DNA of 12,566 nt from Clostridia bacterium (GTDB lineage Bacteria > Bacillota_A > Clostridia > UBA1381). Under the pieces are notes generated by a model. It did not search any database. It saw only the letters and a program-made list of their open reading frames with translations, and was not told the DNA's origin. The DNA is taken from the NCBI GenBank assembly GCA_017553025.1, contig JAFZNF010000175.1, positions 1 through 12,566 of the forward strand, written 5' to 3'. Made by a program: the position numbers and the translations under genes. Positions within the stretch are counted from its first letter, which is position 1. Every line of letters starts with the position of its first letter. Positions 1-5,991 of the stretch are shown in pieces.

Positions 1-819
1 GATGAGGCAAAAAGATTTTTAAGAGAACGTGCGTGGGTTGGCGAAAACGCGGAAGAACTTTTAAAAAATGAGCTTGAAAACGCGTGGAAAAAGGCTTATG
101 AGGTATGCCCGAAGGAGGCACCTGTTGACCTGCTTCTTTATGAAAATGATTTTCATAACCTAAAGACGGTATTAAAGGCAACGGTGGCAAGCGAAAAATG
201 GGAAAATATGATACTTTTTCCGTATATTACACCGCCCGAAAATATAGAAAAGGCAATAAAAACTAAAAATTTCGATGACCTTCCCGAGCACCTTAGAGAT
301 GCCGCAAGTGAGGCGTACAGCCTTTTAACCTCAACTATGGACGGACAGCTTGCAGAAATTTTTATAGATAAGGCGGAACATCTGGCAGTTTTGGATAGAG
401 CAAAAAGTACAAAAAACGACTTTTTAATAGGCTGGGCGGAGCTTTTGATTGAGCTTTCCGATTTCAAAACCGCGTGGAGATGCGCTGTTTTAAATAAATC
501 ACGGGATTTTGTAAAAAATGCGCTTATAAATCCTAAAGAACAGCTTATTGCACCTCTTAGCGCAGTTATTGAGGAAATCAAAAAGATATATCCCGACGCA
601 GAAACAGAGTCAGTAAGTGGATTTGAAAAGTGGTGCGACAATAAAAAACTTGCCTATGCAAAGCGTGCTAAGGCAGACAGTTTCGGCTTTGCACCGATAA
701 TGGCATTTTTGATAGGCAAAAGCTTTGAGGTAAAAGCAGTGCGTATAATTCTTGCAGCTAAGGAAAACGGCTGGGGCGAGGAAATTATAAGAGAAAGGCT
801 GCGTGATGCATATGTATAA
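1..819 (+). CDS. ntpC: V-type ATP synthase subunit C (partial, 5' end outside window)
   Basis: This is the C-terminal 272 residues of subunit C (the d/AC39-like subunit), which in V/A-type ATPases caps the central stalk and links it to the membrane rotor ring. The frame is open from base 1, so the GTG at 184 is internal and not the start. The family's recurring Y-x-N-D-x-x-N-L-K pattern is seen as YENDFHNLKTVLKA around residues 47-60 of the visible part. The rest is helical and rich in charged residues. The family is usually about 330-350 residues, so roughly 60-80 residues lie upstream. The stop (TAA, 817-819) overlaps the start of the next gene, which suggests translational coupling. The identification rests on this motif plus the gene order C-F-A-B-D, the same as in the Enterococcus hirae ntp operon. 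Confidence 0.9.
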   Translation, partial: DEAKRFLRERAWVGENAEELLKNELENAWKKAYEVCPKEAPVDLLLYENDFHNLKTVLKATVASEKWENMILFPYITPPENIEKAIKTKNFDDLPEHLRDAASEAYSLLTSTMDGQLAEIFIDKAEHLAVLDRAKSTKNDFLIGWAELLIELSDFKTAWRCAVLNKSRDFVKNALINPKEQLIAPLSAVIEEIKKIYPDAETESVSGFEKWCDNKKLAYAKRAKADSFGFAPIMAFLIGKSFEVKAVRIILAAKENGWGEEIIRERLRDAYV

Positions 820-1129
820 AATCGGAGTTTTAGGCGATTATGACAGCATTTGCGCATTTGCCGCACTTGGTCTTGATACCGTAAGCGTTGAAACCGTAAA
901 AGAGGCGGAGGACAGCTTAAAGAATATGGCGCTTTCGGATTATGGGATAATATATGTGACCGAACAGTATTTTAAAGAACTTGAAAGTGTGACAGAAAGC
1001 TATCGTGAGGCGTTAACGCCTGCGATAATGCCTATTCCGTGTGTAAAGGGATTTTTAGGCGTAGGGAAAATGCGTATGAAAAAGTTTGTGGAGCAGGCTG
1101 TCGGCTCTGATATAATTTACAACGATTGA
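806..1129 (+). CDS. ntpG: V-type ATP synthase subunit F
   Basis: This small protein of about 107 residues is subunit F, a central-stalk component that binds subunit D and helps couple catalysis to rotation. It shows the family pattern: an N-terminal [17 protein letters not shown] segment, a central IIYVTEQYF strand, then [11 protein letters not shown] and a C-terminal helix ending AVGSDI. Three in-frame starts exist: GTG 803, ATG 806 and ATG 812. ATG 806 is chosen because the GAGAAAGG ribosome binding site at 791-798 lies 7 bases upstream, against 4 and 13 bases for the others. It overlaps the end of subunit C. Its TGA stop (1127-1129) lies inside the leader of subunit A and is a genuine stop, which matters when judging the TGA in subunit B. 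In E. hirae nomenclature this subunit is NtpG; other genomes call it atpF. Confidence 0.92.
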   Translation: MHMYKIGVLGDYDSICAFAALGLDTVSVETVKEAEDSLKNMALSDYGIIYVTEQYFKELESVTESYREALTPAIMPIPCVKGFLGVGKMRMKKFVEQAVGSDIIYND

Positions 1130-1146
1130 CAGAAAGGACGGAAAAG

Positions 1147-2922
1147 ATGGAAAAGAACGGAATAATCAAAAAAGTATCAGGTCCTTTGGTAATAGCAGAG
1201 GGTATGCGTGATGCAAATATGTATGACGTTGTACGCGTAAGCGATATAGGTCTTGTAGGCGAAATAATCGAGATGCACGGAGGCGATGCGTCTATTCAGG
1301 TTTATGAAGAAACTTCAGGACTCGGACCGGGGGAAAAAGTTGTATCCACAATGGAACCATTATCAGCCGAGCTTGGACCCGGACTTATTAAAAGCATATA
1401 TGACGGTATTCAAAGACCTTTGGACGCGATTATGGAAAAAGCAGGCACACGCCTGGAGCGAGGCGTGAATGTTCCTGCCTTAAAGCGTGACATAAAGTGG
1501 GATTTTGAAAAAACGGCAGAGCTCGGCAGGGTATCAGGCGGTGACGTTTTGGGAACTGTCCAGGAAACTGAGGTCGTTTGCCATAAGATTATGGTACCGC
1601 CTAATTTGGACGGCGAGCTTATAGAATTGAACAGCGGAAGCTATACGGTAGAGGAAACTATCGGAAAAATAAAACTTGAAAACGGTGAAATAAAAGAGCT
1701 TAAACTTATGCAAAAATGGCCTGTCAGAATTGGCAGACCCTACAAAAAGAAACTTGCACCTGATATGCCCCTTGTTACGGGACAGCGCGTAATTGATACC
1801 CTTTTCCCGATTGCAAAGGGCGGAGTGGGAACAGTACCCGGACCTTTCGGCAGCGGTAAAACAGTTGTTCAGCACCAGCTTGCAAAATGGGCGGACGCGG
1901 ACATTGTTATTTATATCGGCTGCGGTGAGCGCGGTAATGAGATGACCGACGTTTTGAACGAATTCCCTGAAATTAAGGACCCGAAAACGGGTAAAACGCT
2001 TATGGAACGTACCGTTTTGATTGCAAATACGTCGGATATGCCTGTTGCAGCACGTGAGGCAAGTATCTATACGGGTATCACAATAGCCGAGTATTTCCGC
2101 GATATGGGTTATTCTGTAGTGCTTTTGGCAGACTCCACCTCGCGTTGGGCGGAGGCTCTCCGCGAAATGAGCGGACGCTTAGAGGAAATGCCTGGTGAGG
2201 AGGGTTACCCTGCATATCTGGGAAGCCGTCTTGCAGGCTTTTATGAGCGCGCGGGAAGAGTTGTTTCTATAGGAAATGAGGACAGAATCGGAGCATTGAG
2301 CGTAGTCGGTGCGGTGTCTCCGCAGGGCGGAGATATTTCTGAGCCTGTTTCACAGGCAACGCTCCGAATTGTAAAGGTATTTTGGGGACTTGATTCGTCC
2401 CTTGCATACAGGCGCCATTTTCCTGCGATTAACTGGCTTAAGAGCTATTCACTTTATGTTGACAGTATGGGAAAGTGGTACGAAAATGAGGTTTCTCCCG
2501 ACTGGATTTCGCAAAGAACGCGTATTATGACGCTCTTGCAGGAGGAGGCGGAGCTTGAAGAAATGGTTAAACTTGTCGGTATGGACGCGCTCGTTGCAAC
2601 CGACAGGTTAAAACTTGAAATAGCACGTTCAATAAGAGAGGATTACCTGCATCAGGACGCTTTCCACGAGGTTGACACATATGCGTCGCTTAATAAGCAA
2701 TGCGTAATGGCGAGGCTTATACTTAAGTTTTATGACCTCACAAAGGCGGCACTTTCAGACGGCATAAATATAAATAAAATTGCGTCACTTCCTGTGCGTG
2801 AAAGAATAGGAAGAATAAAATATGTTCCTGAGGACGCAATTGCAAAGGAATACGATGACATTTTAGAGAACATTACGCGCGAGATTGACGATTTAAGAAG
2901 GGAGGCGTCGGAAAATGCCTAA
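1147..2922 (+). CDS. ntpA: V-type ATP synthase catalytic subunit A
   Basis: This is the nucleotide-hydrolysing/synthesising subunit of the V1/A1 head, which forms the A3B3 hexamer with subunit B in the cytoplasm. At 591 residues it is full length. Walker A is GPFGSGKT at residues 232-239 with Lys238. The GER motif with catalytic Glu261 and Arg262 lies in GCGERGNEM. The Walker B aspartate is about Asp329, in [17 protein letters not shown]. The bulge region particular to A subunits occupies roughly residues 115-190. The frame stays open upstream to a TTG at 1126, but ATG 1147 is preferred: the AAAGGA ribosome binding site at 1133-1138 is 8 bases away, and the protein then begins [15 protein letters not shown] as homologues do. 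The stop overlaps the subunit B start by 8 bases. The sequence alone does not show whether Na+ or H+ is the coupling ion. Confidence 0.97.
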   Translation: MEKNGIIKKVSGPLVIAEGMRDANMYDVVRVSDIGLVGEIIEMHGGDASIQVYEETSGLGPGEKVVSTMEPLSAELGPGLIKSIYDGIQRPLDAIMEKAGTRLERGVNVPALKRDIKWDFEKTAELGRVSGGDVLGTVQETEVVCHKIMVPPNLDGELIELNSGSYTVEETIGKIKLENGEIKELKLMQKWPVRIGRPYKKKLAPDMPLVTGQRVIDTLFPIAKGGVGTVPGPFGSGKTVVQHQLAKWADADIVIYIGCGERGNEMTDVLNEFPEIKDPKTGKTLMERTVLIANTSDMPVAAREASIYTGITIAEYFRDMGYSVVLLADSTSRWAEALREMSGRLEEMPGEEGYPAYLGSRLAGFYERAGRVVSIGNEDRIGALSVVGAVSPQGGDISEPVSQATLRIVKVFWGLDSSLAYRRHFPAINWLKSYSLYVDSMGKWYENEVSPDWISQRTRIMTLLQEEAELEEMVKLVGMDALVATDRLKLEIARSIREDYLHQDAFHEVDTYASLNKQCVMARLILKFYDLTKAALSDGININKIASLPVRERIGRIKYVPEDAIAKEYDDILENITREIDDLRREASENA

Positions 2923-4285
2923 GGAATACAGAACGATAGAAGAAGTATCGGGACCGTTGATGCTTGTTAAAAACACATCGGGCGTAACATATAATGAACT
3001 TGGCGAGATAGAATTATCCGACGGAACCCGACGTCGGTGCAGAGTTTTGGAAATAAACGGCTCTGATGCCTTAGTACAGCTTTTTGAAAGCAGCGCAGGC
3101 ATAAATATTGAGAATTCAAAGGTACGTTTTTTGGGACACGGAATAGAGCTTGGCGTGTCGGAGGATATGTTAGGCAGAGTTTTTGACGGTCTTGGAAGAC
3201 CTAAAGACGGAAAACCCGAGATAATTCCCGATAAGAGGGAGGATATTAACGGAACACCGATGAACCCTGCGGCGAGAAGCTATCCTGAGGAGTTTATCCA
3301 GACGGGCGTAAGCGCAATTGACGGACTTAACACCTTAGTAAGAGGTCAAAAGCTCCCGATTTTTTCGGGCAGCGGACTTCCGCACGCAAATCTTGCGGCA
3401 CAGATAGCAAGACAGGCAAAAGTTTTGGGTGAAGGCAGCAAATTTGCCGTTGTTTTTGCGGCTATCGGCATAACCTTTGAAGAGGCGGAATTCTTTATTG
3501 ACGATTTCAGGAAAACAGGGGCATTGGAAAGGACTGTTCTTTTTGTCAACCTTGCAAATGACCCTGCAATCGAGCGAATTGCAACTCCAAAAATGGCGCT
3601 TACAGCTGCTGAGTACCTTGCATTTGAAAAAAATATGCACGTTTTGGTTATTATGACCGATATTACAAACTATGCAGATGCATTGCGTGAGATTTCGGCG
3701 GCACGAAAGGAAGTTCCGGGTCGCCGCGGATACCCGGGGTATATGTATACAGACCTTGCTACGCTTTATGAGCGTGCATGAAGGCTTAAGGGAAGCGACG
3801 GCTCAATAACGCTTATTCCGATACTCACAATGCCTGAGGACGATAAAACACACCCAATTCCCGACCTTACGGGATATATAACAGAGGGACAGATAATACT
3901 GTCGCGAGAGCTTTACAGAAAGAATATTATGCCTCCGATTGATGTACTTCCAAGCCTTTCGCGTCTTAAAGACAAGGGTATAGGCGAGGGTAAAACCAGA
4001 GCCGATCACGCAAATACAATGAACCAGCTTTTTGCCGCTTATGCAAGAGGAAAAGAGGCAAAGGAGCTTATGGTAATTTTGGGAGAGGCGGCACTTTCGG
4101 AAGTAGATAAACTCTATGCAAAATTTGCTGATGAATTTGAAAAGAGATATGTATCTCAGGGATATACAACAGACAGAGGCATAGAAGAAACCTTAGAAAT
4201 CGGCTGGGAGCTTTTGTCCATACTTCCAAGAAGTGAATTAAAGCGAATTAAAGACGAATATCTTGATAAGTATTACAGAGGTTAG
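2915..4285 (+). pseudogene. ntpB: V-type ATP synthase subunit B, interrupted by one in-frame TGA
   Basis: Subunit B is the non-catalytic nucleotide-binding partner of subunit A in the A3B3 head. The first 288 codons give a normal B subunit: [10 protein letters not shown] at the start, a degenerate phosphate-binding loop SGSGLPHA at residues 151-158 in place of a true Walker A, and [20 protein letters not shown] at 269-288. Codon 289 is TGA (3779-3781), where homologues have the glycine of YERAGR. The same frame then continues without interruption through [19 protein letters not shown] and the C-terminal helical domain to TAG at 4283-4285. Read through, the product would be 456 residues, essentially the family length. 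A single G-to-T change (GGA to TGA) explains it. The ribosome binding site GGGAGG at 2900-2905 precedes ATG 2915 by 9 bases. It may be a sequencing error, a fresh nonsense mutation, or readthrough/recoding. If truly terminated, the head could not assemble normally. Confidence 0.9.
3779..3781 (+). other. In-frame TGA at conserved glycine position of ntpB
   Basis: This codon splits the subunit B gene between YERA and [18 protein letters not shown] ends other genes in this window (subunit F, trxB, the acyl-CoA synthetase-like gene) where the next gene starts in an overlapping or close position, so TGA is an ordinary stop codon in this genome. No second in-frame TGA occurs in any conserved gene here. 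A short possible hairpin follows (AAGCG 3793-3797 with CGCTT 3810-3814), but its loop lacks the GGU-type signature of a bacterial SECIS. Confidence 0.9.
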
Positions 4286-4310
4286 TTCCTCTTAAAAAGG
4301 AGTGAAAAAT

Positions 4311-4976
4311 GTGGCGGAACTTAATGTAAATCCTACACGTATGGAGCTTGCACGGATTAAAAAAAGCCTTGCTGTTGCCACAAAAGGCCATAGGCTCTTA
4401 AAGGATAAGCGAGATGAGCTTATGCGCCAGTTTTTGAATATTATGCGCGAGGCAAAAGACCTTAGGGAAGAGGTTGAAAAAGGTCTTAAGTCCGCAAGCA
4501 AAAGTCTTGCCATAGCAGGTTCGGTACTGCAAAGAGAGGTTATAAATTCTGCATTTTTACTCCCTAAGCAGGAGGTATCGCTTGAAATAGAAAAAAGGAA
4601 TATTATGAGCGTTGATGTGCCGATTTTTAAGGCAAAAATGCGTACCTCGGCAGAAAGTGATATTTTTTCATACGGATATGCTTTTACGGGCGGTGATTTG
4701 GATTTTGCAGTATCGTCGTTTGCAGAGGTTCTTCCGAAAATGCTGCGTCTTTCCGAGCTTGAAAAATCGGCGGAAATGTTAGCAGGCGAAATTGAGCGTA
4801 CAAGACGGCGCGTAAATGCTTTGGAGTATGTAATGATTCCCGATTACCGCGACACCATAAAGCGTATAACAATGAAACTTGACGAGGCGGAACGTTCAAA
4901 TACCGTCAGGCTTATGAAGGTAAAGGATATGATGATAGCCGAAAATATTGAGGCAAAGAGAAAGCAAAATGTATAA
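4311..4976 (+). CDS. ntpD: V-type ATP synthase subunit D
   Basis: Subunit D is the central rotor shaft, a long antiparallel coiled coil that sits inside the A3B3 head and pairs with subunit F. The product is 221 residues, within the usual 200-230. The N-terminus, NVNPTRMELARIKKSL followed by KGHRLLKDKRDELMRQF, is the diagnostic family block. The C-terminal part (about residues 155-210) is again a charged helix (RTRRRVNALEYVMIP), forming the second arm. GTG at 4311 is the chosen start: the GGAG at 4299-4302 is 8 bases upstream, whereas the in-frame GTG at 4302 lies within that ribosome binding site. The gap from subunit B is 25 bases. This is the last gene of the operon and is followed by a terminator. 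Confidence 0.94.
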   Translation: MAELNVNPTRMELARIKKSLAVATKGHRLLKDKRDELMRQFLNIMREAKDLREEVEKGLKSASKSLAIAGSVLQREVINSAFLLPKQEVSLEIEKRNIMSVDVPIFKAKMRTSAESDIFSYGYAFTGGDLDFAVSSFAEVLPKMLRLSELEKSAEMLAGEIERTRRRVNALEYVMIPDYRDTIKRITMKLDEAERSNTVRLMKVKDMMIAENIEAKRKQNV

Positions 4977-4985
4977 ATAAAAAAT

Positions 4986-5018
4986 CAGTCCTGTTTTGTA
5001 AACAAGGGCTGTTTTTTT
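4986..5018 (+). terminator. Intrinsic terminator of the V-ATPase operon
   Basis: A hairpin starts 10 bases after the subunit D stop. CAGTCCT (4986-4992) pairs with AGGGCTG (5005-5011), with one G-T pair. GTTT (4993-4996) pairs with AAAC (5000-5003) after a bulged A5004, closing a TGT loop. Seven T residues follow at 5012-5018. This gives 11 base pairs and a U-tract, a convincing rho-independent terminator that separates the ATPase genes from nrdG. Confidence 0.88.
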
Positions 5019-5081
5019 GCCTTAAACTTCCATATATTGATAAAAATATGAAAATTTTGGTAAAAATCTACAAGATATTGA

Positions 5082-5110
5082 TTGACAGCGTCATATATGT
5101 ATTGTATAAT
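5082..5110 (+). promoter_or_regulatory. Consensus sigma-A promoter of nrdG
   Basis: The -35 element TTGACA (5082-5087) and the -10 element TATAAT (5105-5110) both match consensus exactly and are separated by 17 bases. Transcription would begin near 5117, about 23 bases before the nrdG start codon. A 163-base gap separates subunit D from nrdG; apart from the terminator and this promoter I see nothing in it that I can name. Confidence 0.9.
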
Positions 5111-5139
5111 AAAAGTATATTTTAAATAGGGGTAATAAT

Positions 5140-5835
5140 ATGAAAATTTATGGACTGCAAAAACTGACGCTACTGGACTATCCAGGGAAAACCGCCTGCA
5201 CAATATTTACGGGCGGCTGTAATTTCAGGTGCCCATTTTGCCATAACGCCCTTTTGGTTACCGATATTGACAGTTCAAATACATATACTGAAGAGGAAAT
5301 TCTGGATTTTCTTGCAAAGCGGACGGGGCTTTTGGACGGCGTTTGCATAACGGGCGGAGAGCCTTTGATGCATAACGGTATATCGGAATTTATAAAAAAG
5401 ATAAAAGAGCTTGGATATAAGGTAAAACTTGACACAAACGGCACTTTCCCCAAAAAACTTGCAGAGCTTTTGGAAAACCATCTTGTTGATTATGTAGCTA
5501 TGGATATTAAAAACTCAAAGGAAAAGTATGCAAAAACGGCAGGGATAAAAAATTTAAATCTTTCCGATATAGAAAAAAGCATAAATATACTGAAATTGTC
5601 TGATATTGACTACGAATTCCGAACAACAATTGTAAAAGAATTCCATACCGTATCCGATATTGAGAATATAGCCGAATGGATAAAGGGTGCTAAAGCATAT
5701 TTTTTGCAGAATTTTGAGGACAGCGGAAACCTTATCGGCACAAATCTTAGTGCGGTAGAAATGCACACACTTGATGAAATGAAAAATCGCTCACAGGCAT
5801 TTGTTCAAAATACACAAATACGCGGAGTCAAGTAA
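5140..5835 (+). CDS. nrdG: Anaerobic ribonucleoside-triphosphate reductase activating protein (radical SAM)
   Basis: The product is a radical SAM protein of 231 residues, likely the activase that uses a [4Fe-4S] cluster and S-adenosylmethionine to place the glycyl radical on NrdD. The cluster motif CxxxCxxC is C27-x3-C31-x2-C34 in CNFRCPFC, and the SAM-binding GGEP is at residues 72-75 (ITGGEPLM). The opening GLQKLTLLDYPGKTACTIFTGGCNFRC type of sequence is typical of the longer NrdG2-like activases (about 230 residues), as opposed to the roughly 155-residue E. coli NrdG. The AGGGG ribosome binding site at 5128-5132 lies 7 bases before ATG 5140. It sits directly upstream of nrdD, which supports the assignment over other radical SAM activases. 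It has its own strong promoter, and nrdD also has a separate regulated one. Confidence 0.9.
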   Translation: MKIYGLQKLTLLDYPGKTACTIFTGGCNFRCPFCHNALLVTDIDSSNTYTEEEILDFLAKRTGLLDGVCITGGEPLMHNGISEFIKKIKELGYKVKLDTNGTFPKKLAELLENHLVDYVAMDIKNSKEKYAKTAGIKNLNLSDIEKSINILKLSDIDYEFRTTIVKEFHTVSDIENIAEWIKGAKAYFLQNFEDSGNLIGTNLSAVEMHTLDEMKNRSQAFVQNTQIRGVK

Positions 5836-5846
5836 AATTCCCGATT

Positions 5847-5877
5847 TTTACGCAAAAAAATAGTTTTTTTACGTAAA
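5847..5877 (+). repeat. AT-rich hairpin between nrdG and nrdD, possible weak terminator
   Basis: TTTACG (5847-5852) pairs with CGTAAA (5872-5877). After a single C/A mismatch, seven A (5854-5860) pair with seven T (5864-5870) around a TAG loop, giving 13 of 14 positions paired. A smaller hairpin, AAATTTT/AAAATTT, overlaps its end at 5875-5891. The lack of a GC stem makes strong termination doubtful. It may reduce readthrough from nrdG into the nrdD promoter region. Confidence 0.45.
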
Positions 5878-5906
5878 TTTTGGAAAAATTTGTCGAAAGT
5901 CACAAA

Positions 5907-5922
5907 ACACAACATATTGTAT
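5907..5922 (+). promoter_or_regulatory. Putative NrdR box 1 upstream of nrdD
   Basis: The 16 bases ACACAACATATTGTAT fit the NrdR box pattern acaCwAtATaTwGtgt at 14 positions, including C at position 4, A at 6 and G at 13. It lies just upstream of the -35 element of the nrdD promoter. NrdR is the ATP-cone/zinc-ribbon repressor of ribonucleotide reductase genes in many bacteria. The site also forms one arm (5912-5922) of a perfect 11-bp inverted repeat with 5939-5949. Confidence 0.7.
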
Positions 5923-5930
5923 TTTTTAGC

Positions 5931-5959
5931 TTGACTTTATACAATATGTATGGTAAACT
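5931..5959 (+). promoter_or_regulatory. Sigma-A promoter of nrdD
   Basis: The -35 element TTGACT (5931-5936) and -10 element TAAACT (5954-5959) are separated by 17 bases. The -35 lies between two putative NrdR boxes, and the second box reaches the -10 element, so bound repressor would block RNA polymerase. Transcription would start near 5966, about 26 bases before the nrdD start codon. Confidence 0.75.
5939..5954 (+). promoter_or_regulatory. Putative NrdR box 2, overlapping nrdD promoter
   Basis: ATACAATATGTATGGT fits the NrdR box pattern at about 12 of 16 positions. It is separated from box 1 by 16 bases, so the two are 32 bases centre to centre. Paired NrdR boxes are typically spaced by about three helical turns, and this spacing is the strongest support for the weaker second site. 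Confidence 0.65.
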
Positions 5960-5991
5960 GATAAAGTAATTTAAAGAAAGAGGACAAGAAA

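Noticed and set aside
153..641. Minus-strand open frame opposite subunit C
   Set aside because: It is a shadow of the coding strand. No minus-strand frame in the window shows a recognisable motif or ribosome binding site.
184..819. Subunit C starting at GTG 184
   Set aside because: The reading frame is open to base 1 and encodes conserved subunit C sequence upstream of 184.
3779..3781. Genome-wide recoding of UGA as glycine (as in SR1/Gracilibacteria)
   Set aside because: TGA is the natural end of subunit F, trxB and the acyl-CoA synthetase-like gene, and no other conserved gene here contains an in-frame TGA, while glycine is written GGN throughout.
3779..3819. Selenocysteine insertion at the subunit B TGA
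   Set aside because: The downstream hairpin is only about 5 bp with a 12-base loop lacking a GGU-type SECIS signature, and selenocysteine at this glycine position has no precedent I know of.
3830..4285. Separate gene starting at ATG 3830
   Set aside because: It is the C-terminal part of subunit B in the same frame; conserved sequence continues between the TGA and this ATG, and no ribosome binding site precedes it.
5022..5045. NrdR box upstream of nrdG (CATATATTG region)
   Set aside because: Only the core resembles the pattern and there is no partner site about 31-32 bases away, so it is likely chance in AT-rich DNA.
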